From a bacterium (lineage in GTDB: Bacteria; UBA8248), in assembly GCA_022828125.1 (NCBI GenBank), contig JAJEJD010000012.1:319309-383308 (forward strand): DNA of 64,000 nt. The letters are read 5' to 3'. Under the pieces are notes generated by a model. The model did not search any database and was not told the origin of the DNA. It worked only from the letters and a program-made list of their open reading frames with translations. Numbering within the stretch: position 1 is the first letter of the stretch; every line of letters begins with the position of its first letter. The translations under genes and the position numbers were made by a program. Positions 54,360 to 63,258 of the stretch are shown here, one piece after another.

Positions 54360-57300
54360 ATGAGCGGTGCTAACGAAGAGATTATTCACCCTGGTACCTA
54401 CGTCAAGCAGTACGTCATCCCCGAAAAAATGACAGTCACAAAAGCTGCCGAAATCCTGGGAGTCGGGAGACCTGCGCTCTCGAATTTTCTAAACGGCAAG
54501 GCGGCGTTGTCATCCGATATGGCTCTTCGGCTTGAACGTGCCTTTGGGGCGGATCGAGGGCATCTTCTTGATCTGCAAACAAAATTTGCCAATGGGAGGG
54601 CAAACCTGCAAACACAATCTGTTGTTACCGGCACGCATGCGCCTGCGCTTGCCAAAATCAGAGCATGTCAAATTGATAATTGGGCGAATGAGACCCTAAC
54701 GCGCCAAGTACTCGCGGCTCTCTTGAGAAGGATGGTTCACTCAACCAGCCAGAATCTCACGCTCGTGGATTTTCCCGCTTATGACAATGCAGAGCGGCCT
54801 GGATGGGACGGCGTAGTCGAGGCATCGACCCCGACGCCGTGGATACCGGAAGGAAAATCCGGTTGGGAATTCAGTTGCGAGAAAAACCCTAAACGCAAGG
54901 CTGAGGATGATTACACGAAGGGATTAAGATCCGTGCCACTCGAAGAAGAAAGAGCAGAGCGCACTTTCGTTTTCGTGACACCGCGCAATTGGCCGGGAAA
55001 ACAAACATGGGCCAAAGAAAAAGCTTCTCGCGGCGACTGGAAGAATGTCCGAGCCTACGACGCGAGTGATCTCGAACAGTGGCTCGAGCAATCCGCTCCA
55101 TCTCAAATCTGGTTTGCAGAACAGATCGGCCTGCCGGTTGAGGGGTATCGATCCCTTGAGCAGTGCTGGGAGAAATGGGCTTCGGTCTGCGAGCCGGTAT
55201 TATCGCCAGCGCTTTTTGATCCAGCAGTCAAGCATTTTACCAAGGATTTCAAGAATTGGCTGGAAAATCCACCTGATCGCCCCTTTATCATCGCCGCCGA
55301 CTCTCGAGATGAGGCGCTCGCATTTATCTCCTGTCTAGTTCAGCAGGTTGAAACCAGTGGCGACCGGCATGACGACCGCACCATCGTGTTCGACACACCC
55401 CAGGCATTGCAACGATTCGACACTTCTAACTCCACCGCAATCATCGCCATCATCCACAACCCGGAAGTCGAAAAAGAAAGCGGAGGTTTGCACCGCCGTT
55501 GCCACTGCATCATCGTCCAATCGCGCAACGTGCACAATGTGGTGAACATCCAACCCGATATCGACTTAGAACCTCTCAAAGCAGAAGATTTCAATAAAGC
55601 TCTTGAGAAAATGACGTTTCTCCCTGATGAAATCGAAAGGCTCGCGCGAGAATCAGCGTGCTCACCGACGATTCTGAGGAGGCGCCTTTCCGTAAATCCT
55701 ACCATCAAAACCCCTGACTGGGCGGGGGATAAGGAAACCGCGCGAAAACTGCTTCCAGCGGCAATGGTCGGTGCCTGGCACAACGCATCGCTGGCCGACC
55801 GCGAAATCATGCGTCGTCTCGCGGGTGCAGACGCAGACAGCGAACTGGAAATAAACGTAGCGGCATTACTCTACCTGGAAGACCCGCCGCTCTGGGCTCT
55901 TGGGGAATACCGGGGGGTCGCTTCAAGGATCGATGCTCTATTCGCAATCGCCGGATTCATCGCCACAACAGACCTCGAAAATTTCTTCTCGCTCGCCGAA
56001 CTCGTGCTCGCGGAAAAAGACCCCAAGATTGACTTTCCCGAAAACGAGCAATGGATGGCCCCGGTTTATGGGAAGGTACGTGATCATTCGGGCGCTCTGC
56101 GTCGCGGTATTCGCGAAACACTAATTCTCCTTGCAATTTATGGCAACGACCTTTTCCTCGAACGTCTCGGGTTGGATGCCGAGCAAAAGGTTTCAGGACT
56201 AATCGAAAGGCTGCTTCTCCCGTTCGATAGCGAAAAAATCCTGTCTCACTACGAAGATTTTCCGGATTACGCGGAAGCCGCGCCCGAAGAATTCCTGAGA
56301 CTTCTTGAGGAAGACCTCCAGAGTTCTGAACCTGTAATCCGGGAACTGATGCGGCCAGTGGGGGACGTGTTCATGGGCGGCCCTAGGAGGGCTGAGTTGC
56401 TATGGGCGTTGGAAAACCTTGCATGGAACTCCCAGCGTTTCCCGCGCGTGGTGGACGTTCTGGCAAAACTCTGCCTTTTAGGTGAAAGCGAAACCTATGA
56501 CAACTGGATGAACAAACCAGAGAACACCCTTCAATCCCTTTTCCGTTTTTGGTTGCCCCAGACCGCCGCTTCAGTTAATCAGCGGATTCAGATGCTTGAG
56601 GGCCTATGTCAGCGTTATCCAGAGCTCGGGTGGGCCGTGTGCATCAAGCAATTAGACTTGAGAGACCATGCTGCCCCAAATTATCGACCGCGCTGGCGCG
56701 ACGACGCGAAGGGCGCTGGAGACTTCCCCTGTAAGGCCGAGCGACAACAGTTTATTGACAAAGCTCGTGACCTTGTCTTGTCTTGGCCGCAACATGATGA
56801 AACAACGCTTGGAGAGCTCATTGAGCGGCTTGATGATTTTTCTCCCCAGGAGCAGCGGAAAATCTGGAACCTTATCGATCAATGGGCCGACCAAACGGCA
56901 TCCGAGGACGCCAAGGCGTTTCTGCGTCAGCGTATTCATGGATGCGCACAAGTGCGTCGACTTCGGGGCGATGTGATTGCGCACCCCGAGCGCGAGCGTG
57001 AATCCTCGGAAAAACTCTTGCCCAGAGACCTTCTCATTCGCCATGCTTGGCTCTTCGAATCGCATTGGGTCGAATTGCCATCCGATGAAACAGAAGACGA
57101 AGGCTTTAATTACGAGAAAAATGAAGAACGTCTTCACGAATTGCGTCTGGATGCCCTACGCGAAATTTGGGAGGTGCGCGGCTTTAACGGCGTGAGTGCC
57201 TTACTTGAAAAAATTAAATCCGAAGCAAACATCGTGGGCGGGATAATGAGGGAAATTTTGGTGAACCAAATCGAAAGAATCGGATTCGTTAAGGCGTGTC

Positions 57301-58478
57301 TTCATGAAGCGACAGGAGGTGACGAGCCCGTTTACAAAACCTGTCTTGCGGGATTCCTCTGGAATGTCGACACCAATTTCATCAAAGTACTCATCCAAGA
57401 AATTGAACGCTCACTTGAATACAAGGCTCTGCTCATACTGCTCCTCTGCCTTCCATATAGCAGTAGTACCTGGCGTTGGCTTGACGACAAGCAGAGCAAC
57501 TTTCAGGAAGACTATTGGAAAAATGTGAACCCTCGCCTCCGCAATAATGTCCATGGAGCAGAAGAGATCAACGAGACAATCGACAGGCTGACAGAAGTGA
57601 ACCGCGCGCCAGATGCCTTCGGAGCAGTTTTCATGATGCTGGGAAAAGTCGAGACTTCTCGGTTGATACAGTTACTCAATATTCTACCTACTTTTCCCCT
57701 TGAAGAAATTCCCAATCATGTTCGAGGAAATTTTGGATATTACATTTCCAAAGCGTTTGATGCGCTCGATGAGCGCCCCGGCGTTCCCGATGAAGAAAAA
57801 GCCCGCTTAGAGTTCACTTGCCTTCCGTGGCTTGAAAGAAGCGAACACGGCATTCCCAACCTTGAAAAGCTAATCGCCGAATCACCCGGCCTCTACGCAC
57901 AAGTAGTCGCATGCGCCTTCAAACGCAATGACGGGGAGGAAGATCCACCCAAGCTCAGTGCAGGTAACCCCGAAGACCAGAAAAAGATCGCATCAAACGC
58001 CAACCATCTCCTGAGAATCATAAAACGCATCCCCGGCTCCGATGAGCAAGGCAACATCGATACTAAAGCGCTCAAAAACTGGCTCGACCAAGCCCGCGCC
58101 TTGAGTAGTCAATACGGGCGAGTCGAAATCAGCGATCAAAAAATCGGTGAATTCCTGGGCCGTGGCCCGATTGGTGATGATAATATCTGGCCTTGCCGCC
58201 CGATCTGCGAAGGACTGGAATCCGTAGCCTCGAAGAATATTAGTATCGGTTTCGAGATCAGTGCGTTGGACCGTAGAGGTGTTTATAGGAAAGCACCTGA
58301 TGAAGGAGGTTCCCAGGAACGCAATCTGGCGACGCGCTATCGTACATGGGCAAACAAGCTTATCTATGAATTCCCTTACGTGAGCGGCATACTGGAAAAC
58401 ATCGCCAAGTACTATGAAGATATGGGAGGACGGGAGGACATTGAGTCAAACCTCAAGCGCCGGCTGCCATTTCGGTAG
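54360..58478 (+). CDS. Giant protein with HigA-like HTH and nuclease-like motif
   Basis: This 1372-aa protein starts with a HigA/antitoxin-type helix-turn-helix (about residues 22-65: VTKAAEILGVGRPALSNFLNGKAALSSDMALRLERAFG). Residues about 148-195 contain GWDGVVEASTP and SGWEFSCEKNPKRKAEDDYTK, an Asp...Glu-x-Ser...Lys pattern (Asp150, Glu170, Lys175) like PD-(D/E)XK nucleases. The remaining 1100 residues are mostly alpha-helical with Trp/Leu-rich repeats and no recognised domain. It has no partner toxin next to it, so DNA binding, cutting and sensing may be in one chain. GGAG lies 12 bases before the ATG. Confidence 0.75.
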   Translation: MSGANEEIIHPGTYVKQYVIPEKMTVTKAAEILGVGRPALSNFLNGKAALSSDMALRLERAFGADRGHLLDLQTKFANGRANLQTQSVVTGTHAPALAKIRACQIDNWANETLTRQVLAALLRRMVHSTSQNLTLVDFPAYDNAERPGWDGVVEASTPTPWIPEGKSGWEFSCEKNPKRKAEDDYTKGLRSVPLEEERAERTFVFVTPRNWPGKQTWAKEKASRGDWKNVRAYDASDLEQWLEQSAPSQIWFAEQIGLPVEGYRSLEQCWEKWASVCEPVLSPALFDPAVKHFTKDFKNWLENPPDRPFIIAADSRDEALAFISCLVQQVETSGDRHDDRTIVFDTPQALQRFDTSNSTAIIAIIHNPEVEKESGGLHRRCHCIIVQSRNVHNVVNIQPDIDLEPLKAEDFNKALEKMTFLPDEIERLARESACSPTILRRRLSVNPTIKTPDWAGDKETARKLLPAAMVGAWHNASLADREIMRRLAGADADSELEINVAALLYLEDPPLWALGEYRGVASRIDALFAIAGFIATTDLENFFSLAELVLAEKDPKIDFPENEQWMAPVYGKVRDHSGALRRGIRETLILLAIYGNDLFLERLGLDAEQKVSGLIERLLLPFDSEKILSHYEDFPDYAEAAPEEFLRLLEEDLQSSEPVIRELMRPVGDVFMGGPRRAELLWALENLAWNSQRFPRVVDVLAKLCLLGESETYDNWMNKPENTLQSLFRFWLPQTAASVNQRIQMLEGLCQRYPELGWAVCIKQLDLRDHAAPNYRPRWRDDAKGAGDFPCKAERQQFIDKARDLVLSWPQHDETTLGELIERLDDFSPQEQRKIWNLIDQWADQTASEDAKAFLRQRIHGCAQVRRLRGDVIAHPERERESSEKLLPRDLLIRHAWLFESHWVELPSDETEDEGFNYEKNEERLHELRLDALREIWEVRGFNGVSALLEKIKSEANIVGGIMREILVNQIERIGFVKACLHEATGGDEPVYKTCLAGFLWNVDTNFIKVLIQEIERSLEYKALLILLLCLPYSSSTWRWLDDKQSNFQEDYWKNVNPRLRNNVHGAEEINETIDRLTEVNRAPDAFGAVFMMLGKVETSRLIQLLNILPTFPLEEIPNHVRGNFGYYISKAFDALDERPGVPDEEKARLEFTCLPWLERSEHGIPNLEKLIAESPGLYAQVVACAFKRNDGEEDPPKLSAGNPEDQKKIASNANHLLRIIKRIPGSDEQGNIDTKALKNWLDQARALSSQYGRVEISDQKIGEFLGRGPIGDDNIWPCRPICEGLESVASKNISIGFEISALDRRGVYRKAPDEGGSQERNLATRYRTWANKLIYEFPYVSGILENIAKYYEDMGGREDIESNLKRRLPFR

Positions 58479-59258
58479 CACATAGGAGACGACGTGCTAC
58501 ATGCTAAACTGCGCCGAAGGCATGAGCTAGGCGCCGTCATGAGACGCAGAAGCATGACCGCATTCAAGCTGTTGCTTGCCGGACTTTTTTGGGGAAAGTT
58601 GCACAATACCTTGGACATGTACACGCCTGATTACGCAGAAGTTGTAATTCATCCGCTTTCGATTTGATTACAGTTAGCGGAATGTGAACCTCGGGTGAAA
58701 TTTCCAAATAACCAATATCCACAATATTTTCAATAACTTACAAAGATTTCACCGCCGCTGGCAATCCCCCACCGTCTCTAAACACGCGAAAGGCGTGGAA
58801 GAATTCCAGAAACCTGAACCAGGGCAGGATACGGTCGGAATCTGTCCCTGCCGGGTGTCTGATGAAGGCTTTTCGGGATAACGAAAAAGACCGTCCGTAT
58901 TACCTGAGCCACACATAATTTCCCACTTCCTGGTCGCGGCAAACCTTTCCGTTTCGGTCGTAGCCTCTTTTTCGTGGACGGAGACATCCCACTCTCTTCA
59001 ATCGGAACCAAGCCAACGCGAAAGTGATATGCGAAGGCTTCTTCGCAACGTTGTATACAAACTCGTTTTGCCTGCGTTTTCCGCGTCCGCAGGCAGCCGT
59101 GTTCGAGAATTCACGCCACAGGAACCGCCTACGCACCGAGCAGGACGTCACTGGTTTCTCCTCACCAGGCCACCAAACCGCCCTCTTCCACGTCTTGCGG
59201 ACGCAGGTGATAATGCTTAGATTAAGTATTAACAGATCATAATTGCTCGAGGACTCAA
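58479..59258. other. Long intergenic stretch, island-host junction candidate
   Basis: Almost 800 bases hold no credible gene; open frames are short with no ribosome sites. GC rises to host level near the end. A right attachment site may lie here, but I could not match a repeat to the integrase end. A short GAGG site before 59259 belongs to the protease gene. Confidence 0.45.
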
Positions 59259-60854
59259 ATGTCTGCCTCATCGGTCTTGGTATTCCTCTTCGTGTGGGCG
59301 ATTGCGCTTTCCGCTCCGTCCGGCGACGCCTCGGCCCAGCAGGCGCAGGACCCCGAAGACACGGTCTATGCGACCGGCGCGGTCTTCGAAACGGAAGCCG
59401 AACTCGCCGATAAACCCAGAACGCCCCTGTTCCGGGCGTTTCTCCCCGAATACGTGGACTTGAGCGGCCGGTTCCCCCCCGCAGGACATCAGGGCAAACA
59501 GGGTTCCTGCGTGGGCTGGGCGGTCGGCTACGCGGCGCGATCCTACTACAACAGCGCGCCGTACGGCGGGTCCCGGCTGACGGCCGATGATATCCCCAGC
59601 CCGGCCTACATCTACGACTCCATACGAACGCCCGGTTATTCCTGCGACAGGGGCACGAGGATTTCCGACGCCCTGAATCTCCTCATGAAGGGCGCGGTGG
59701 CCCACGCCGATTACCGCTACGACTCGGAGCTTTGCAGACGGCCGGGGGCGAGCATGATCGCCCTCGCTACGAGGTTCCGGATCGCCGAGTGGCAGGTGGT
59801 CGACACCGGCCGTCTCGACCAGGTGAAGGCGGAGCTTGCGAATGGCCATCCCGTCGTGATCGGCATGCGGGACAACAGGGCGTTTCACCGCTTGCGGGGC
59901 AAGAGAATATGGCGCGCCGGCTATCCCGAGGAGAAAGACGGGCACCATGCGGTGACAGTCGTCGGCTACTCCGAACGCGAGCAGTATTTCACCGTGATGA
60001 ACTCCTGGGGCACGGGCTGGGGCGCGCAGGGTTTCGGGCGGATATCCTACGACACGTTCGAAAGACGCGTGAAGTACGGCTTCTCGATGCGGCTCACGGC
60101 AAAGCCCCCGCCTCCCGAGCCGCCGAAGCCTAAGCCGAAACCCGTTATTCCCAAGCCGGAGCCTCCAAAGCCGAAACCCGTCGTTCCCGAACCAAAACCG
60201 GCGCCGGTCGTCAAGGAGATCGAGCTGCCCGAGATCGGATGCGGAAGACTTAAAATCGAGGAGAAAGACGCGAAGAAATTCATTAAGGGTTTCGTGGGCA
60301 CGGTTGAGGACCTCGTCAAGGTGAAAAAGGCCGTGGCGGGAACGAAGGCGCAGTTGGAAGTAGACCTTCGCCCCTGGCCGCAATGCGAGACGCTGATGAC
60401 CATCGAAAAGCCGCTGGCCCGCGCCGGGAGGCCTTCCATATCTCTGCCGAAGCGCTCCTACCGCGAGTCGGACACTCTTGCGTTCGAAATCCGGATGCCG
60501 GATTTCCGGGGGTATCTCCACGTCGCCTATATCCAGGCGGACGGCGCCGTGGTCAATCTCGTGGAATCGGACTCTTTGACGCTGTCGACCCTGGCCGCGA
60601 ACGCCGTCCTCAGGTTCGGCGACGGGAAAGAGGGGCGGCGTAAATTCACTATCGGGGCGCCCTTCGGGAACGAGATGATCGTCGCGGTCGCTTCCAAGAG
60701 CCCGCTCTTCTCGAAGGACCGGCCGCTGGTCGAAACCGAGCGCGAGTTCCTGACGGCGCTCAGGGGGGCCGTTATCGCCCGGCCCGACCCCAACCAACCC
60801 GAACGCTTCGTGAGCGCTTCTTTCGCAGCGCTTAAGACCAAAAAGGGGGAGTGA
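59259..60854 (+). CDS. Secreted papain-like (C1) cysteine protease with C-terminal DUF4384-like domain
   Basis: This 531-aa protein has a signal peptide (VLVFLFVWAIALSAPSG, ending near residue 25). A papain-type domain follows: GHQGKQGSCVGWAVGYAARS with the active Cys, GHHAVTVVGYSE with the His, and MNSWGTGWGAQGFG with the Asn. A Pro/Lys-rich linker (PPEPPKPKPKPVIPKPEPPK) leads to a DUF4384-like domain (LAFEIRMPDFRGYLHVAYIQADG). The protein is probably periplasmic or outer-membrane associated. It heads an operon with an OmpA protein 4 bases on and two caspase-like genes after. Confidence 0.9.
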   Translation: MSASSVLVFLFVWAIALSAPSGDASAQQAQDPEDTVYATGAVFETEAELADKPRTPLFRAFLPEYVDLSGRFPPAGHQGKQGSCVGWAVGYAARSYYNSAPYGGSRLTADDIPSPAYIYDSIRTPGYSCDRGTRISDALNLLMKGAVAHADYRYDSELCRRPGASMIALATRFRIAEWQVVDTGRLDQVKAELANGHPVVIGMRDNRAFHRLRGKRIWRAGYPEEKDGHHAVTVVGYSEREQYFTVMNSWGTGWGAQGFGRISYDTFERRVKYGFSMRLTAKPPPPEPPKPKPKPVIPKPEPPKPKPVVPEPKPAPVVKEIELPEIGCGRLKIEEKDAKKFIKGFVGTVEDLVKVKKAVAGTKAQLEVDLRPWPQCETLMTIEKPLARAGRPSISLPKRSYRESDTLAFEIRMPDFRGYLHVAYIQADGAVVNLVESDSLTLSTLAANAVLRFGDGKEGRRKFTIGAPFGNEMIVAVASKSPLFSKDRPLVETEREFLTALRGAVIARPDPNQPERFVSASFAALKTKKGE

Positions 60855-60858
60855 CGCC

Positions 60859-61401
60859 ATGAATAAACCATGCACTCTCATCGTGATTGCCGCTGCCGCA
60901 TGGATGGGCTTCGCCGCAGCGGTCCATGCCCAGTCGAATCCCACCGAGCAAGAGATCATCAAAGCTTTGACGAGGCACGCGGGCGGGTTTTCCCGAACGC
61001 GCAGTTTCATCGGCGCCAGGGGCGTCAAGGTAACGGGTGGCGAGAAGGCAGCGCCCTCGATCGACCTCAAGGTGAGTTTCGCGTTCGACTCGGCAAGGCT
61101 GAACAACGAGTCCCTGCTTACGCTCGACGCTCTGGGACGGGCGCTGTCCAACGAAGCGCTCAAGGGTCAGCGCATCGAGATCGTGGGCCACACGGACGCG
61201 AAGGGGACGGCCGAGTACAACGAGGCGCTCTCGCAGCGGCGCGCCGCCGCCGTCGTGAGCTACATCGTCGCGAATTTCAAGGTGGACGGTTCGCTCATCT
61301 CATCCAGGGGAATGGGCGAGCGGCAGCTCATCGATGAGAAAAACCCAGAATCTGCGGCGAACCGGCGGGTCGAGATAAGAAACGTCACGCTGACGAACTG
61401 A
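60859..61401 (+). CDS. OmpA-family peptidoglycan-associated protein
   Basis: This 180-aa protein has a signal peptide (TLIVIAAAAWMGFAAAVHA) and a C-terminal OmpA-like domain: VSFAFDSARLNNESLLTLDAL, EIVGHTDAKGTAEYN, LSQRRAAAVVSYI. OmpA domains bind peptidoglycan and anchor envelope complexes. GGGGGAG precedes the ATG, which is 4 bases after the protease stop. It probably tethers or senses envelope state for the co-encoded protease and caspase-like proteins. Confidence 0.93.
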   Translation: MNKPCTLIVIAAAAWMGFAAAVHAQSNPTEQEIIKALTRHAGGFSRTRSFIGARGVKVTGGEKAAPSIDLKVSFAFDSARLNNESLLTLDALGRALSNEALKGQRIEIVGHTDAKGTAEYNEALSQRRAAAVVSYIVANFKVDGSLISSRGMGERQLIDEKNPESAANRRVEIRNVTLTN

Positions 61402-61440
61402 CCGCATCCGCGGGCGGAGTACAGTGAAGGAGTGATGCCC

Positions 61441-63093
61441 ATGCGAAAACTCATTTTTGTATTGGCGGCGTTGCTATCGCTGCCGGTAATCACGGCGCAA
61501 GCCCTGGCGAGCCAGCGGGTGGCGCTGGTGATCGGCAACGCGAAATACAAGCACGCGCCCGCGCTCGCGAATCCCCTGAACGACGCGGGCGACCTCGGCG
61601 CCGCGCTGGATCGCCTGGGATTCAAAGTCACCAGGCTCGATAACGCGGACCAATTCGGGATGATCCGGGGGCTCAAGGCGTTCACGCGGGCGGCGTCTAC
61701 GGCCGAGGTCGCACTCGTCTTCTACGCCGGGCACGGCATCGAGGTGGACAAGCGGAATTTCCTGATACCGGTGGACGCGCGGCTTCAGAGCGACCGGGAG
61801 GTGGAGTTCGAGACGGTGTCGCTGGACCTGGTATCGCGCGCGGTGGAGGGGGCTTCGGGCCTCGGCCTGGTGATCCTCGACGCCTGCCGGGACAACCCGT
61901 TCGCGGCGGCGATGAAGCGCTCGGGCGCAAAACGCTCCATCGGGCGGGGTCTGGCGCGGGTGGAGCCCTCGGGCGAGACCTTGGTGGCCTATGCGGCCAA
62001 GGGCGGTTCCGTGGCGGCGGATGGCAGGGGCAGGAACAGTCCTTACACCACGGCCCTGCTCGCCCACGTGGAGGAACCGGGCCTCGAAGTCGGGCTGATG
62101 TTCAGAAAGGTGCGCGATTCGGTGCTCAAGAAGACGAACGGGCGACAGGAGCCTTTCGTCTACGGCTCGCTTTCGAGCAAGGGCTTTTATTTTACAAAAG
62201 CGCCCGTGGCGACGCCCGTTGCGCCCAGGGTCGTGGACAAGCCCGTTATAAAGAGCAACGAGCAGTTGTTCTGGGAATCGGTAAAGGACAGCGGGGATCC
62301 CGCCGAGATCAAGGTCTACCTGTCCCGATATCCAAACGGCGCCTTCGCGGCTCTGGCGCACGTTCGTCTCAAGAAGCTATCGAACTCTCAGGCGCAGACG
62401 CGGGGCGCGACCGAGGCCGCCGAAGCATCGATCGGCCTCGAGCGCTCCGAGCGGCGGCGCATCCAGATCGCTCTTTGGGCGAGCGGCTTCGAACCCGGTG
62501 ACCGGGACGGATTGTTCGGCCAAAGTACGCGGGCGGCGATAGGCAAGTGGCAGGCATCCTTGGGCAAGGCCAGGACGGGGTATCTGGATACAGAAACGGC
62601 GAAGAAGCTGCTCGAAATCGCGCCGGACGCCTCGGGTGGCGTATGGGCGATGGTAAAGGAGGGTGCCTGCAAGCTGTGGAATCCCAATCCGGAGCCGGGC
62701 GAGAAGGTGAGTTGGTCAGGTCCCTGCGAAGGCGGCAAAGCTTCGGGTAAGGGCCGGGAAGTTTGGAAGACCGCCCGCGGCGAGGAGACCTACGAAGGCG
62801 AATACCTTCAAGGTAGGAAACACGGCAGCGGCGCCTATACCTGGCTTAGCGGCGGCCGCTACGAGGGTGAATGGCGTAACGGAGAAAAGCACGGCCGAGG
62901 CATCATTACTTTTGCCAGTGGCAGCCGCTACGAGGGTAAATTTCGCGATGGCAAGATAAATGGCCCCGGGGTCTATTTCGACAAGTCCGGCAAGAAGGTT
63001 GCGGCAGGCAACGCGGTCAACGGCTGCTTCGGTAAAAAAGGCGGCTGGTGGGTAGCTTGGGGTAGATCCGCAGAGGCTTGCGGATTCAAGTAG
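61441..63093 (+). CDS. Secreted caspase-like (C14) protein with peptidoglycan-binding and MORN repeats
   Basis: This 550-aa protein has a signal peptide (LIFVLAALLSLPVITAQALA), a caspase-like domain with the His in VFYAGHGIEVDKRN and the Cys in VILDACRDNPF, then a PG_binding_1-like domain (RIQIALWASGFEPGDRDGLF) and C-terminal MORN repeats (YEGEYLQGRKHGSGAYTWL, YEGEWRNGEKHGRG, YEGKFRDGK). The start at 61441 has AAGGAG 8 bases upstream. Metacaspase-like proteins cut after Arg/Lys. It is followed by a closely related copy at 63259. Confidence 0.9.
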   Translation: MRKLIFVLAALLSLPVITAQALASQRVALVIGNAKYKHAPALANPLNDAGDLGAALDRLGFKVTRLDNADQFGMIRGLKAFTRAASTAEVALVFYAGHGIEVDKRNFLIPVDARLQSDREVEFETVSLDLVSRAVEGASGLGLVILDACRDNPFAAAMKRSGAKRSIGRGLARVEPSGETLVAYAAKGGSVAADGRGRNSPYTTALLAHVEEPGLEVGLMFRKVRDSVLKKTNGRQEPFVYGSLSSKGFYFTKAPVATPVAPRVVDKPVIKSNEQLFWESVKDSGDPAEIKVYLSRYPNGAFAALAHVRLKKLSNSQAQTRGATEAAEASIGLERSERRRIQIALWASGFEPGDRDGLFGQSTRAAIGKWQASLGKARTGYLDTETAKKLLEIAPDASGGVWAMVKEGACKLWNPNPEPGEKVSWSGPCEGGKASGKGREVWKTARGEETYEGEYLQGRKHGSGAYTWLSGGRYEGEWRNGEKHGRGIITFASGSRYEGKFRDGKINGPGVYFDKSGKKVAAGNAVNGCFGKKGGWWVAWGRSAEACGFK

Positions 63094-63258
63094 ACTATTA
63101 ATTGTTGCGGTCGAATGCCTCAAAAATTGCCTCGAATCGCCTGTTCGCCGAAATAAGCAATGTTTCATGAAAACGTTGGCGGCTCAACTTCCTCCGAGGG
63201 TTTCATTGGCGGAAGGGCTCCGAAACGGGTTGACTCCTCTGCAAAAGGAGAGATGGTC

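Noticed and set aside
58900-59271. Minus-strand frame before the papain-like protease gene
   Set aside because: It overlaps the protease start and its leader, has Arg/Lys-rich odd composition, and no family features.
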